64,000 nt of DNA from Neolentinus lepideus HHB14362 ss-1 (taxonomy: Eukaryota; Basidiomycota; Agaricomycetes; Gloeophyllales; Gloeophyllaceae), in the NCBI GenBank assembly GCA_001632425.1, contig KV425598.1, positions 62,001 to 126,000 of the forward strand, written 5' to 3'. Below are positions 48,903 through 61,188 of this stretch, piece after piece. The stretch's first letter is position 1; each line of letters begins with the position of its first letter. Below the pieces are notes generated by a model. The model had not been told where the DNA came from. It ran no database searches and saw only the letters and a program-made list of their open reading frames with translations. The translations under genes were made by a program, and so were the position numbers.

Positions 48903-49857
48903 ATGTCCTCTTTTCTTAGTGCTGTCTTTGGCTGTTGCTTGCGCGCAAAATCCACTAGTCCAGTGCGTGTCGGTGGGTCGCGTTGTGCGTGGCGCTCAGC
49001 TAACGAGGGAGGTGCGATAGGAGCGTCCGGACGAGACGACTCATCTCATTCCCGCTGCTCAAGATGTAGACGTGTGCGTACGAGTCCAAAATTTATGGGA
49101 ACGTGTTTTGAGGTACTACCAGACCCCCGCAACGACCTCATGTCGTAGTTGTTGATCCCCAGAAGATGAAAGAGCGTCTCCAGACTATCGTGCGCTCCAA
49201 AGAGGGGTAAGCAGTCAAATTTCACCCAAGTCCAGTCATTTTGGCGCTAAAGTGAGATGAATATCAAACGATACCAGTAAAATGGTCAACGTGCACTTGC
49301 CAGCCCCGTTCAATGTGCACAACCGCGTCCTCCCGAATGGACAGTCGTCCACGTCGCGCTCCACGCGGTACCCCTCGCCGCAGCCGTCTCTCCAGACCAG
49401 CCGGTCCACGACCTCGCTCCAGCAGGATGGCGCTATGGCACAGGAAGCGGGCGCTGGGGAAGAGGAGAATGGCTATATCAGGCCGACGTTGAATGTGCGG
49501 CTGGTGAAGACGGCAGGGCCGGTGAATAGGGGCAGACCGGGGAGCCGGAGCAGGCTTGGGCGGTTTGGGGAGGAGCGGAGGGCGGAGAATGGAAGTGGGG
49601 GCGATGCGGGGAATGAAAATGAGAACGGAGGGGAAGGCGGGGAGGTGGCTGTGGAGAGTGGGCCTGAGTCGGGCCAAGAGGGAGAAAATGCGGATGTAAG
49701 GGTGTGTGGTTCTCGTTCTTCTGATACTCGTATCTCACCGTGCGATGACCCGAAGGGACCCACACCACCCCAGCCGCGACAGAAACAGACTAGCTCGATT
49801 CGGAGAGGCTTCAAAATCCAGAGTACCAGCGCACTGTCTCGGAGCTGGGGCGATTAG
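48903..49857 (+). CDS. Small unnamed protein with a Cys-Cys N terminus
   Basis: Four exons (48903-48962, 49021-49073, 49123-49206, 49278-49857), all in phase, give 258 residues. The N terminus MSSFLSAVFGCCLRAKSTSP is followed by ERPDETTHLIPAAQDVD, then the conserved-looking PHVVVVDPQKMKERLQTIVR and SKEGKMVNVHLPAPFNVHNR. The rest is disordered, with poly-Gly/Glu runs. The short hydrophobic start with a Cys pair and the following ...T.LIP segment recall lipid-anchored endosomal or lysosomal adaptors such as LAMTOR1, but that link is only an impression. A 78-bp stop-free in-frame segment with GT-AG ends (starting GTAAGGGTGTG at about 49696) may be an optional intron in the last exon. Confidence 0.65.
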
Positions 49858-52800
49858 ACAAGTCAGCGCCACCGCTCGCTCGCTCCAAGACTAACCGCCG
49901 GCTGTACATGGCTTCGCGTTCGATCGCGCGACCTATCTATTCGGACTCCTTGTGTCAAGTTCTAAATGACAAGTCACGTTCCCTCACGACCCGCGCTTTT
50001 GACGCACGCTCCTTGGATGTTTGTTTGTTTCGTCTCATTCCCATCTCGGCTCCCCTTGCCTCTTCGCTTCCACCATTCACAACGTAATGCACCAAGGACC
50101 CTACGTACACAGGGAAGCATACCCGGACTTGTCATTCGCTCGATCACCGTCCCGTTCATTCACCAAACTTCTCTGTGCGAATTGTATCATAGATACCTAC
50201 CTCTAGTCAGCCCTTCTTTCTTACCCAACTCCCTCCTGTATCACGTACACCGGTCTGGAAATTCTATTATCACTGCAAAGCGACGTCTTGTATCCTCGAG
50301 CCAAACTTTCGATTTTCCTGGGTCACCCCCGATTACTAGTCCAGGCTAGGGTCGTCGTATCGTCTGTGGACCAAGGGCGCTAATCAACGCAACCCGGAGA
50401 ATGCTAGTACTACCACCTAAGTCAACTCTATCGACCCTGTCGTAAAGGCGTTCGTGGAGCAGGCAGCAATACAACACAGATCTTGACTTAGTCTGTCAGG
50501 GCGGCTACTATAGACGAGAAGCAGGCGAGGTTATTGTCGCCGGGGGTGCATTGCTCCCGAGTTTGGATGGGTGCCGTTGATATCACTCAGGAACGAAGGA
50601 AGGGGAGACTGATTGAGGCCAAGCAGGTACTTCCCTGACCGACGAGGTATACTTTGCACAAGACTATAGTCCTGGCCTTTGGCGAGCCAATTCTTGCGAC
50701 AGATTATGGTGAGAGTAGGAGGCCCGATGACGAAATTGTAAACACCACTGATTCCTCACAATGTCTGCCATTCTCTTCGTGGTTGACCCACTGTTTGGCG
50801 TTACCGCACCCGTCCTGCTGCCTTTCAAACGTCCCGGACGGTGTTCTCGATCGGTGTGAGTTCACTGCTGACCGGATTCCGATCCGGGCAGAAAATAGCC
50901 TACTCAGAGATTTAGAGACGCTGCTTTAGCTTCAGACAGAACACAGATAATCGTCAGAATATCGCACTTGTTGCGGGATCCCGCTGCGGTGGTGAGTCCA
51001 GACTTCCGAAACGACGATAATCAGAAGTCGAAGATGCGAATAGGGGATAAGAAATAGAAGGATGCGTCGCCCGCCGGTGTTGAGCGATCAAGATCAGAGC
51101 ATGTCAGACGAATTTGAAGATGTCGTTGATTATGATGTCGCAGCGTCGATTGGGACTTGCCTTACCGTCGAGGTCTAGTCTTTAGAGTCTTTGCAGCCTT
51201 GGCCAAGGTAAAGACCTGCCAAACGCAAAGTTTGACCCAGATTTCGGTGGGCAGACGCCAACCTACGTCGTATTGTACCATGAAGGCGTTGTAAGCTATT
51301 AATACTCCCTGGGAAGCCAGATATTGGTCCTTCAGTAGCCAGAAATATACCAGGATGAAGACGGCACACGCACCAGCAATGTTGGAAAAAGGAGGGTACC
51401 CGCGCACCCCGCATTGCTAACCGTTGGAGTGACGCGGACGGCCAAACCTAGGGTTTGGGTGCTTCGATGATTAGCGTTTCCCTAACCTCTTGATCTCGTA
51501 CACGGCATTCCAGAAAGAGGAGAGCAGCACCAGGGTTGGTTGTAGACTGCACCCCGATCCGCGGGGAAGTGCTGGCTCGCAATATTGTTATTATTAAACT
51601 CCCAGTTTCTTCGTCGAAGGGTAATGCTTGTCCTGTGTCCGATGTATGACAGGTCTGATTATTTTTGGGATGACTGTTTGGCGCCTGGTTTGCGACAGCG
51701 GTACTCCTGAGTCGAGACTCGAGAGCATCCGTTGGCCTCGCAGTGGCAATATGTCAGTCCCTGTTTATGTTATCCCGACGGTCGCATGTACAATGCGTGT
51801 ATTTTCCAGATTGATTTGATGCAGTGCATCGAGGTAGGGAATCAGATCGTTTTACTCGGTTAAGCTTCAAGTTGGGCGAGACGTGTTAGGAGGACTTACT
51901 CTTCCCATCTTCGCCAAATTGACTTTGTTCACCTTGCAGCTGATATATTTAGAACGAATTCACAATGCAGGTGGCAGGTACAAGTCCTTTGGTCCTGCTG
52001 GTGGAACGGGACCAGACATGGATTCCGAATTCATTTTGAATTTGGTCGAATCAAATTTAACCATGGCGAGTTGTCAGGATGTCGACTTGTCATCATGAAC
52101 CTCAACGCCATCAACACACTGGCAAGTGGTGCACATGAATTTAATATGACGACTTCAATTCTATTGCGATGGTCCTGCTTAAGAAATAATCTGAAGCAGA
52201 CATGCCGAACTCATCGTGATCAGGATACCTCGGACCCCCGTCGGCGGGCGTGAAGGAGAAGCGAAAGCCGTTCTAACTAGAATGTAAGTCTTCGCGTTCG
52301 TTTTAATTTTATTGCAAATCCAATCTATTCCTGATGACCAGAAACATTAGTACAATAGTTCCTGGTTAAAATTGTGAGGGAGGGTAATCACAACCTGACG
52401 ATGATTTAACCCCCATGATGGCATAGATGCAACAAGAAGTAGGCGCATCAATGTCGCCACCTTGCCTTGTAGCATGCCGTCTGGAAGCTTTACAAGTGGC
52501 TCCATAAAGACTATTGCCCCCGAGGTCTAAATTAGATCAATACTGCTGCGCGATGTCCAAAGGTGCGCAGAACACAAGAATCGACCTGCTGTACAGTATC
52601 CCAGAAGCTCGTCTTGTTTTCATCTCCGTCTCTGTCACCGCTGCATTGTACAGGAAGATTGACTAATATTCAGATAGAACGACAGGGTGGAAGCTACTAT
52701 AACGCCGCCAAGCACCGTTATCAGGACAGGTCCCGGATCGCCAGCCAAATCTTGCAATGTATTCCAGTCTGCTATAGGCGTCCATGAAGGTTTACGCAGG

Positions 52801-55386
52801 GACTCGAGACAAATGTTTTATCCTGCCTTCGCGAGTTCTGACTGTTAATTAATATTCGCGGACTGGTGAGGAGACTCGTTCTAAATCCTGGTTCTAACCA
52901 AAACCACCAGATTTCTCTGCCTTGGACCGATCGTGTACCTACAACTGGTGGCGACACGGGAACGACGTTCGGCAGGCACTGCCCCCGTACGGTGCCGTTC
53001 CTTGATTTTTGAATTCTGCGCCGGGGACCATGTCAAGTGCGATACGGCAAAAGAATCGAGGGACACGGCAAAAGATTGTCAACCCATGTGACAGAAGACG
53101 TCTCGGGGTGGACGACTGATATTTGTTGGGTAGCCTAAGGAAGGCCGGAACGTCCGAGAAGTCGTGTATATTGCTGATCAGATACATTGATAACTTGTCC
53201 CTACGGTGAGTCATAAACTGGAGGGCAGGAGTTCTCTGATTTCGTTAGTACCGCGAGACCATAGCTCACACGCAACGCATTGATCTGTAGAATGTTAACA
53301 TCCCGCTGCACGTTCACTGTCAACTGTAATGACAGGCACAAGCTCTCGATATCCCGCGTCTGAATGAACGATCGGCAGGTCGACTCACTAGTATGACCGT
53401 CCCTGTGATCTCCTTCCACTCAAAGTATCTGCCTCGCGTCAATTGCTCTGAGTTGTACGCGATACATCTGAGCGCAGGGGTTTGACAGAAACAATTATCA
53501 AAGCCCGCTATAACAATGCCAGTATAAGGCTCCCGCGAAATTGGCCTTCTCCGAGCTGATCAACGACTAGCCGCACAAGGTACCTCCCTCCGACGTCGTC
53601 TGACCCCCTTGCGTCAGAGCAAGTCAAAGATAACTCTATACGATCGGCTATGCTGCTAGCCCGAGCTTCTACTCCTTCCGCCTCTCTGCGAAAACAGAGG
53701 GATGTTATTGGTTTACGGAAAGAGACTGACGATCGATCTTCTCCGGATCAGAGATGTATGAAATCCAGGTTGTATCTTGGTATCGTCCTCTGTCCAATGG
53801 TGATGGTTGGGTTATCGCATGTTCGAGACTTCTGCAGATTCCTGAGTGGAGATGGCAGCGAAGAGATCATCTGGTCGAACGATGCCGGTAGAACGCTGTG
53901 CGGAAGCTTGCGACCCTGCGCATTTGGCTGTGGGGAAGTGGAAATCACCGGGTGTACCTTTGCACAAACAAACTCGAAAACGGCGGGCCCGGGCTTAACT
54001 CATATCCGCAAGGCAGAAATGGGCGCTGGTCTTATCACAGTAGCGTTTCTCCTAGTACGCTTACATAGCTACACTACGTGCATCACACCATAATGTCAAC
54101 AACTGTCCACGTACCGCTGGATTTGTTTGCAATAGACAGGACAATTCTAGATGCCAGGTGGTTAAGGAATCACATGCTACCCGAGGACTTACGGTAACCT
54201 AGAGCAGCAGCACGCAATTTGATCAAGCTACGAACTTGTCACTTTGACTGGTGTGGACACCGGCATGTTCAATACTGGAGAAAGGCGTGATCAAATACCT
54301 TGGTAGTTCGGAAGTAACTTCTTGGTGCATCACCGATCTTTCGAAAGCATATCGTGCAGGAACACCTAGTAATATTTTGTCAAATCGTCTTGGAAGGCAA
54401 TCACCTTGTCAAATGAATCGATTCATCTCATGTCTATCACAAATTTCCTCTTATGACACGGATTGAGGGAAATACTCCTCGACTTCCTCGTCATCATGAT
54501 AAAATATCAGAATCGCTATCATAATGCCCTTTATCTTGAGTCCGAATACCTCAAATTGTGACTTGCGACTTGGATGAGTGCGATGCCACTCCAACCTGAA
54601 ACATACGCCTGGAGTTGTTACCTCCGAGGGCCCTGAGAGAATGACAGTAATATGATATTAGTATTCAACGTGATGGCACAGCTATACATCGCTAGGATCA
54701 TGGACTACGATGTCCATTACCGATCTATGAAATCAATACCCGATTTCGTCAACGACATTTACAACATTATGAAGGATGGAACAAACCTCAAGTTCATCGA
54801 TTTGCCAGATTCGATGTCGGTTAGGACTAAGGTATCAATGGTGTGGACTCCAGGCGCAAGAGCAAGGAATTCCATCCGCACTGATTGACAGGCCGTTGGT
54901 CGCAAAGGCCTTCGTCGAGTTAGAGTCTGTTCCAAGTGCCCAATCGAGACACTCACCCTACCCTCACCCTATTCTCCAGTGGCATGATACCCGGACCAAT
55001 AGCAACCTTCGCCTTTTCATTCTCCGCAGGCGGGAAATAATCCCTACTCTGCTGGTCGAACTCTCTCCTCCTCCATCTACTTCTATCCAGACAACTCACC
55101 TCAAACCGCCTAATCCACGAACTCTGATTAAACACACATCAGGAAAAAGATGCCGGCCCGTAGTCAAGGCCTGAATTAGATTGCCGAATGTAATCTCCCA
55201 GAGCTCGGGTAGCAAGATACGCGAGCTCGAGATCATAATGACGGTGTACGTAGGTCGGCTTCTCCAACAGAGTGATGCATGGTGCTATATGACCTACACA
55301 GCTACGGTTGTCCATAGAGGATATGTGAGTCTACTGGTCAGACCTCAGGTCATAGCAGGATATATCATTGAAGCATCGTGCAGCTA
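49858..55386. other. 5.5-kb stretch without a recognisable gene
   Basis: The only coding-like pieces are two. A minus-strand frame at 51162-51400 has a membrane helix (NIAGACAVFILVYFWLLKDQ) and QGVLIAYNAFMVQYDVGWRL, with a possible upstream exon TLVLLSSFWNAVYEIKR near 51500. A plus-strand frame at 54652-54888 contains DYDVHYRSMKSIPDFVNDIY. Neither could be extended into a gene or identified. No repeats or RNA genes were seen. Confidence 0.45.
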
Positions 55387-58300
55387 TTAATTTGGTACAT
55401 GCAGTCGTAATCTATCAAACATGTACAGATCAATATGTTTGTTCAATAAGAATTCTGTTGCCTGCTCCAGCACTGTCTCCGTCTTCCATGAAAGGTCGAT
55501 AGCAGATGAGAACCGGGGACAGAGATGACAGGCCCGTAAGACATCGCTGAGAGGGACTATCGCTGCGTTGGGTCGATTGTTCCGCGTCGAGCGCGAGAGT
55601 CGATACATGCCTGTTGCTGGATCAATGACGCGAAATGGTCGGAACCAGTGGATGTAGGCTAGATAGCCCGTCATTTGTCCCAGCTCGGGCGGAAGTCTGA
55701 ATATCACACGCAGCTCCGCTACGTGCAGGCCTACACATAGCAAAGGTAGTTAGTCTTGCAAACGTGATCTAACGAGCATATCTACTTACCTGCCATACTT
55801 GTATGGTCATGCAAATGAGCCTCTCGGTCTTCTATGACCAAAACCGTGTCGAAATGAGCAGGAGTGTCCTGAAGCCGTTGCGACTTCGATTTTTGTCAAG
55901 GTGTTGCTCGAATGATGTTGAGACTCTTGGAATTAAGAGGGTCGACGAGGGCGTTATCCGGTAGCTGGATAACAGCACGTTTGTAGACATCGAAGACATC
56001 CGAGCGCTGCAGTCGCACAGGCGAGGATGGAAAATGTTCTCGCAGGAAGGCATCGAGCGTCGAGAAGAAATCCGTGGCCCCGAAGTCATGCCCTAGGGTG
56101 GATATTGGCGTCGATATGTATGGGCACGTATTAGCGACATGCAGACCATGAATGCGAAGTGACTCCACTCGCGTCATTGATGTCAACGATGAGCGAGCAT
56201 ACCGTCCAAGACCCTGCCGGATTTGTCGTATCTCACTGGCTAGATTCTCGCCTGAGTCATCCAGGTCCTCGTCTTGATTGTCATGCACCTCCTTGAAGTG
56301 CGACTGACCACGCATCCAGTTGATTAATGAAGATTTGAGAGATACAGCTTCTTGTCGCTGAAGCCAAGTCGTCATCTGGATAGTGTAGTCTCGTTTACTG
56401 CTGGCGGCATATGCACGTTTTGCGTAGTCAATGTGCAGTCGTTCGGGAGATTCAGTGTTGTAGCCGTCGGCAGTCCCTAGAGCTCTTATTGCACTGAGAT
56501 AATGCAGAAGCGAATGTATCTTCGGGATATTGAAATGAGCTCGGACTCCCAGTTTGATGAATTCGTCCTTATATTCGTGGAAATCTTCATAAGCTCTCTG
56601 CATCAAGTCCAAGGTCTCCGACGTGTGCTGCTTGTATTGCGCATATGAGATGAAGTCCAACAGTGCTTGCGCAGCTCGAGCTATCCGCTCGTTCACGCCT
56701 CCTGCTATGATCGCCAGGAAGACACGCTCCATCTCGCGGTGTTCCTTACCGGTCCACTGCGATATGGTCGATATCCCCTTCCTGAAGTGTCGCAACCCTG
56801 GATATCCTGACATGGCTACGAAACGTGCGTCAACCTCCGGGCTCTTGGCGATATCGGTACACCACTTCACGAGGTGGTCTTTGAACACACCCTTGTGGAG
56901 TTGATGCAAAATGTCGGGTGTGAAGCAGGAGAAGATGTCGACATGTGGGAGACCGATCCAGAAAGGATTGGAGACCGGCCTCAGTCCCTGTGCTTCGAAG
57001 CGTTCATCCTCGATGTTGGTGAAATATCGCTCGAGGATAATTGATGTCAATGATTGATCTCGGAGTACAGACATGACAGGTAAGCCACGTTGATCTGGAG
57101 GAACAAGACAGCATGGGCAGTGGTTCTCTTTGCAACAGGCTACGAGACATTGCTCAGGATGGTCGGCTACATAGGCCACGAGGATGGGATAGACATGTCG
57201 GAGGTAGCCATCGGCACATGTCATGACCACGCCTTCCTTTCCTGCCTTTTTGATTGGCTCGAGGAGCGATCACATGCACTTATGGAACAGCTCATAGCCG
57301 GCGAGGGAGCGGCGGTCCTCACTGAAGCATTCGAGCTTGCTAACAGGGATATAGCCTATCAGGACGGTTGCTCGGGCTGAAGGTTGACGGCGAATATGCT
57401 TTGCAATGTTCCCGATGGTCAGATATACTGGCCATGCTGCTTTGTCCCCTCCGAATTGGGATAGTTTCGTTTTGTCAGATGACAGGATTATTGGGGCGAT
57501 GGTTGCACCTGCAGGTAGCTTCTCCTACAAGAACCCATGTCAGAAGATTGACGAGGTTCCCGATGCCACCAGCGTACCTGGAGCTCCCACCATCTGTCTC
57601 CAGTCCACATTTCATCATAAATTCTCCGGCACCCATCCCTATCGCTAAACACTCGTTCTGGTGCATAGGCGATATTCTCTTGAAAAGCGGGGTTCCCCAA
57701 CAGCTCGGCCACGCACTCCACAGGGTTCCTCCGCCATAACTTGAGCTCTTCCTTGATTGGCATGCCGTCGCCCTCCTGGCGGTTACCCTTGACTGTGATT
57801 ATCTCGCAAGTCCATTGAGGGCCAGTAGGTAGCTCATCAATTGCTTTGAAAAATGAGTAGCTGTTGTGAAACGATGGTTCGGTACGTCTCTGTGTCTAAT
57901 AATAGGGTTGTGAACTTTCATGCCTCATATAGTAGCTCATGGGACGTACGATGTTCAGTTTAAGGTACTCATCAATCTTGTTCTTTCCGACATTCTCTAC
58001 CAGCCATTGGGCAAGCTCCCATTCATCATCATCTTTGAACGGTGCCCACGCACCACATTCACCCCACTCAAGAACCTCCTTCCATGCCTCAAAGTCTGTC
58101 TTACCCTTCCCCTCTGCTATGCCCGCCTTTCCTGGAAACGGTTCAGCCCAACGATCTGTACCCATATCCTTGGAATCCCCCATATCTTCGACTCTGGCTC
58201 TCTTGGCTCGTGGCCGGTCATCACAAGTTGGTGGCCGGCGACTCTGATTCTCCGCACCAATGCTACATTCATCTGGAGTGAAAGCAGCATCATCCTGAGC

Positions 58301-58499
58301 AAGGAAGGGGTCCACGTCATTTGACTCAGAGGCCCCGCGTTGATGCTTCCACCATGAAGTGGATGTCTGTCTTGGACGGTATTCAGTCTCTAGATCTTTC
58401 AGACAAGATGGAGAATGCGATATGTGACGTGCTACGGCATCTCTGGTGGGTAGAGGCTTTAGGCAATACTTGCACCGGTGCGTCTTAGAGCCAGCCATG
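55387..58499 (-). pseudogene. Plavaka-type transposase with two in-frame stops
   Basis: The start is the ATG at 58499, directly before a C2H2-type finger (HRCKYCLKPLPTRDAVARHI then SHSPSCL). Later exons read [100 protein letters not shown] and [20 protein letters not shown]. The C-terminal block HVAELRVIFRLPPELGQMTG follows, ending at 55387. This order is characteristic of fungal Plavaka transposases, which cut and paste CACTA-type elements. TGA codons interrupt the frame at 57270-57272 (after LFHKCM) and 55896-55898 (after NIIRATP), yet family sequence continues in the same frame after each. All introns otherwise splice cleanly, so the decay is recent. Confidence 0.85.
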
Positions 58500-58864
58500 C
58501 AGTATGAGCTTACTGAGATTGATGAAGAGAAAAGGAAATGGCGAGTTGCGATATTCGATGTGGTTGACCCAACAATCTGCTCCACAGAGCAGTGTCATCA
58601 TCATTGCCCCACCATTGCCGCCCGACCGATGCCGCACCTTGCTGTTGTTAGCGCATCATGTGCCCGATGCGTCCACTCAACAAAACAAGGTTTGAATCAA
58701 CAAGCACAAGTCACGCGATGGTCTTAGTAAGATATATAAGGTACGACATTATCTATCAGTCCATATCCCCGTTTTTCCCTGCCATTCTCACTGCTTCAAG
58801 TTGATTACAGCTACTTCCCACCATCCGCTCTCTGCCCAGGCCATCGTCACTCTCAGCTTTTACC
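58500..58864. promoter_or_regulatory. Shared divergent promoter region of the transposon module
   Basis: Only 365 bp separate the two ATGs, so both genes must be driven from here. A TAAGATATATAAGG stretch near 58728-58741 could serve as the core promoter for the plus-strand gene, about 125 bp upstream of its ATG. Confidence 0.5.
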
Positions 58865-60782
58865 ATGGCAAAGGGTCGATCATTGGCAGCATTACCGAGA
58901 GTACAGCAACCCAATACTAATACCAATCGTAGCAAGAAGAAGACGTCCAGAACCAGCATGCCCGTTGCAGTCCCTACCACCAAAACTACTGCTCGACATC
59001 TACCAGTTTCATCGCACGGGCGCAGTCGAGTCGCTACCAATCGTAGCAATTATTCCTGTGAGCATTTTCTTAAATAATTACCCAAGAAAAATATTGATTA
59101 TCTATTTCGAGATGAAATCATGCAAGAAAAGGAAAATGAAGAGCAACAGCGCAGTCTCGATGCTCAATGTAGAGTGGAGTACAAAGCAAAGCAGCATGAG
59201 GCTGCTGAGCGCCTCAACGCAAAGGAAGCAGCACTCCAAGTTAACGCCGCTGCCGGGGATTCGCTGAATGTTCCAGAAGATGACAGTGACGAAACTTTTG
59301 ATTCAGCATTTCAGAATGGTAACATTGGTGATGCAGTAATTATCTCAATGTCTTTGTTATGCTCCAGCTGCGTCACTGATCTGCATCATAATTCTGATAG
59401 TTCTCCTCACGAGTGGTCAATACTATTCCTGCACGCCGAACTCTGCAGCCTCGATCCCGCAATGTACCACCGCCACCTTCCTCTCCCGTCTTGAGTATTG
59501 GCGCTGATGCTCAACGAGATTTGGTTCGTGACCGGTTCTTGTATTCATAGATATTTCCCACAAGCTGACTTTGTTATTCCTTCCACGACAATGTCAGGCC
59601 CGTAACTCGGCATCCCCACACCCATCGCTTTCGAAACGGGGACGATCTGCATCCCTCTCAGATGCTGACTCCGACTCATCCAACAGCAATGAGATTGAAG
59701 TAACAAAGCGTCCTGTGCGCAAGCGTCCCCGTGCAGCAGATCTTGACGAATCTAGCCAGGAAGTCCTTGATGTCGCCATTGAGGTCTACCGGTGCCGGAT
59801 CGTGACCCTAGATCCATTCCCATCCCACCTCTCTGAGAGTATGTCTGCCCAGGTTGCTTGGGAAACAGCTTGCGACATTGCGGGAACGGAACTCGATTTC
59901 ACAAGGGATATACGCAAACTCGTGAGGACTTACACCTAGATTAGTCATTGACAATGATGCTGATCTAATAATAAGCTCCTTGCACGCACAGCTCATATGC
60001 GCGGTGAGCTGAAGACCAAGGCCCGACCGCTGGTGGAGGGAATGTATGGCTTCGAGAGCAGCAGCAGGCCCGCCACCATCGCCTGCAATTGATGTCATGT
60101 GAAACATCTCAAGAACGACTCCAATTTCACATATCGGGTAGATTTTCCTAGCTTATTGTCGTACCTGATAAGTATCATCTAATTTCTGCTCATAGAAACT
60201 GAGTGCGACTAGCCATTCCGGGATCTTCCAGCATAAGATCATCCAGAAACTTATCAACTCGATGTGGTACCGCGGAACTCAAGATGAAGGTGTAGTCTAT
60301 GGTGATGAGTTCTTCAAGCCATTCTCCCTCCGTGCACTGGCACTAGTCTTGACAGCGGTGCGTGGTGGACCTAATTATTTATTCGGACATTGAGTGGTTA
60401 TACTGCACAGATTGAGGCCGCTATTGATGAGTGGGAGTCGGGCATCTGGCGGTCTATCGATTTCAAGGCCCAGACATACAAATCTGTCTATGTGCGCCAC
60501 CTCAACTCGCTGCTGAAGTTTGCGGACTCGGAGAAGGACAGTGCACAGGAGTTCATGCATGCGCTACAGACCACACTAGCAGAGAATGGCAGGTATGTCT
60601 GTGATCGTATACTCTTACTTATAACATTACATCTGAATGTAACTAGGTTCAATGCCGGGGCGCCGGAGGATGTGGGACACTCCGATGTTGACGGTATCAC
60701 AGCTGATGCCTTTGATGCTGCCCTGGAGGAGTTCGAAACAATGGGGGGCTTGTCTAGTGATGTCTCAGATGATGACGGGTAA
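58865..60782 (+). pseudogene. DUF6532 protein gene paired with the transposase, one in-frame stop
   Basis: Multiple exons start at the ATG at 58865 (MAKGRSLAALPRVQQ). They include a charged coiled stretch (MQEKENEEQQRSLDAQCRVE) and Pro/Ser/Arg-rich disorder (PSSPVLSIGADAQRDLVRDR, KRPVRKRPRAADLDESS). The DUF6532 core follows: DVAIEVYRCRIVTLDPFPSH, TAHMRGELKTKARPLVEGMY, QHKIIQKLINSMWYRGTQDE and RALALVLTAIEAAIDEWESG. An acidic end follows (GGLSSDVSDDDG). DUF6532 proteins are abundant in Agaricomycetes and their function is unknown. A TGA at 60090-60092 sits between ATIACN and CHVKHLKNDSNFTYR with the frame otherwise continuous, so I call it a recent pseudogene. The nuclear-signal-like RKRPR suggests a nuclear role. 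Confidence 0.8.
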
Positions 60783-61188
60783 GGGGAGATGATATAATTT
60801 GGATCCAATAGCTCGTATGATATACCTCATCAATAATTCGGTGTCCGTCTTGCTTCCTAGCTAGTATAGAGTATGCGTGTAATTGCTAGTCGCGACTTCT
60901 ATTGCTATATCATTCGTATTCCATCTGCAATTATGATCTAAAGGGCTATTTTATTTATCGGTTCTATGATCTGGTGACAGCCTTATATTGTGTTGGACCT
61001 CTATGTGTGTTTACAGTGAACTACGTAGTGCTATACAGCTACAGTGCTACGGGACTATGTTGAGGTCATTGCCGATATAGACAACCATAGAACTGGGGGT
61101 GCTCTGTAGCATGAGGTAGCCCAATATTTCGGGGGGAAGACTACAGGTCTATAAGTTCTATATCTGCTACGTACATCTACACAACCAT
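60783..61188. other. Spacer between the DUF6532 gene and Trs65, nothing recognised
   Basis: About 400 bp of AT-rich DNA. TAGTG at 61026-61030 could be a CACTA-type end, but no matching inverted partner was found left of 55387. Confidence 0.4.

Larger units (their letters stand above)
55387..60782. mobile_element. Plavaka-type (CACTA superfamily) transposon module, ends not found
   Basis: A minus-strand transposase (55387-58499) and a plus-strand DUF6532 gene (58865-60782) are head to head with a 365-bp spacer. I looked for CACTA-type inverted ends outside both genes and found none I trust. The true element is therefore larger than drawn, or its ends have decayed. Both genes carry in-frame TGA codons, so the copy is not autonomous now. 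Confidence 0.6.

Noticed and set aside
61021..61046. TAGTG/CAGTG motifs as the right end of the Plavaka element
   Set aside because: No inverted partner was found left of the transposase, and the best match elsewhere (near 54075) is only 8 bp.
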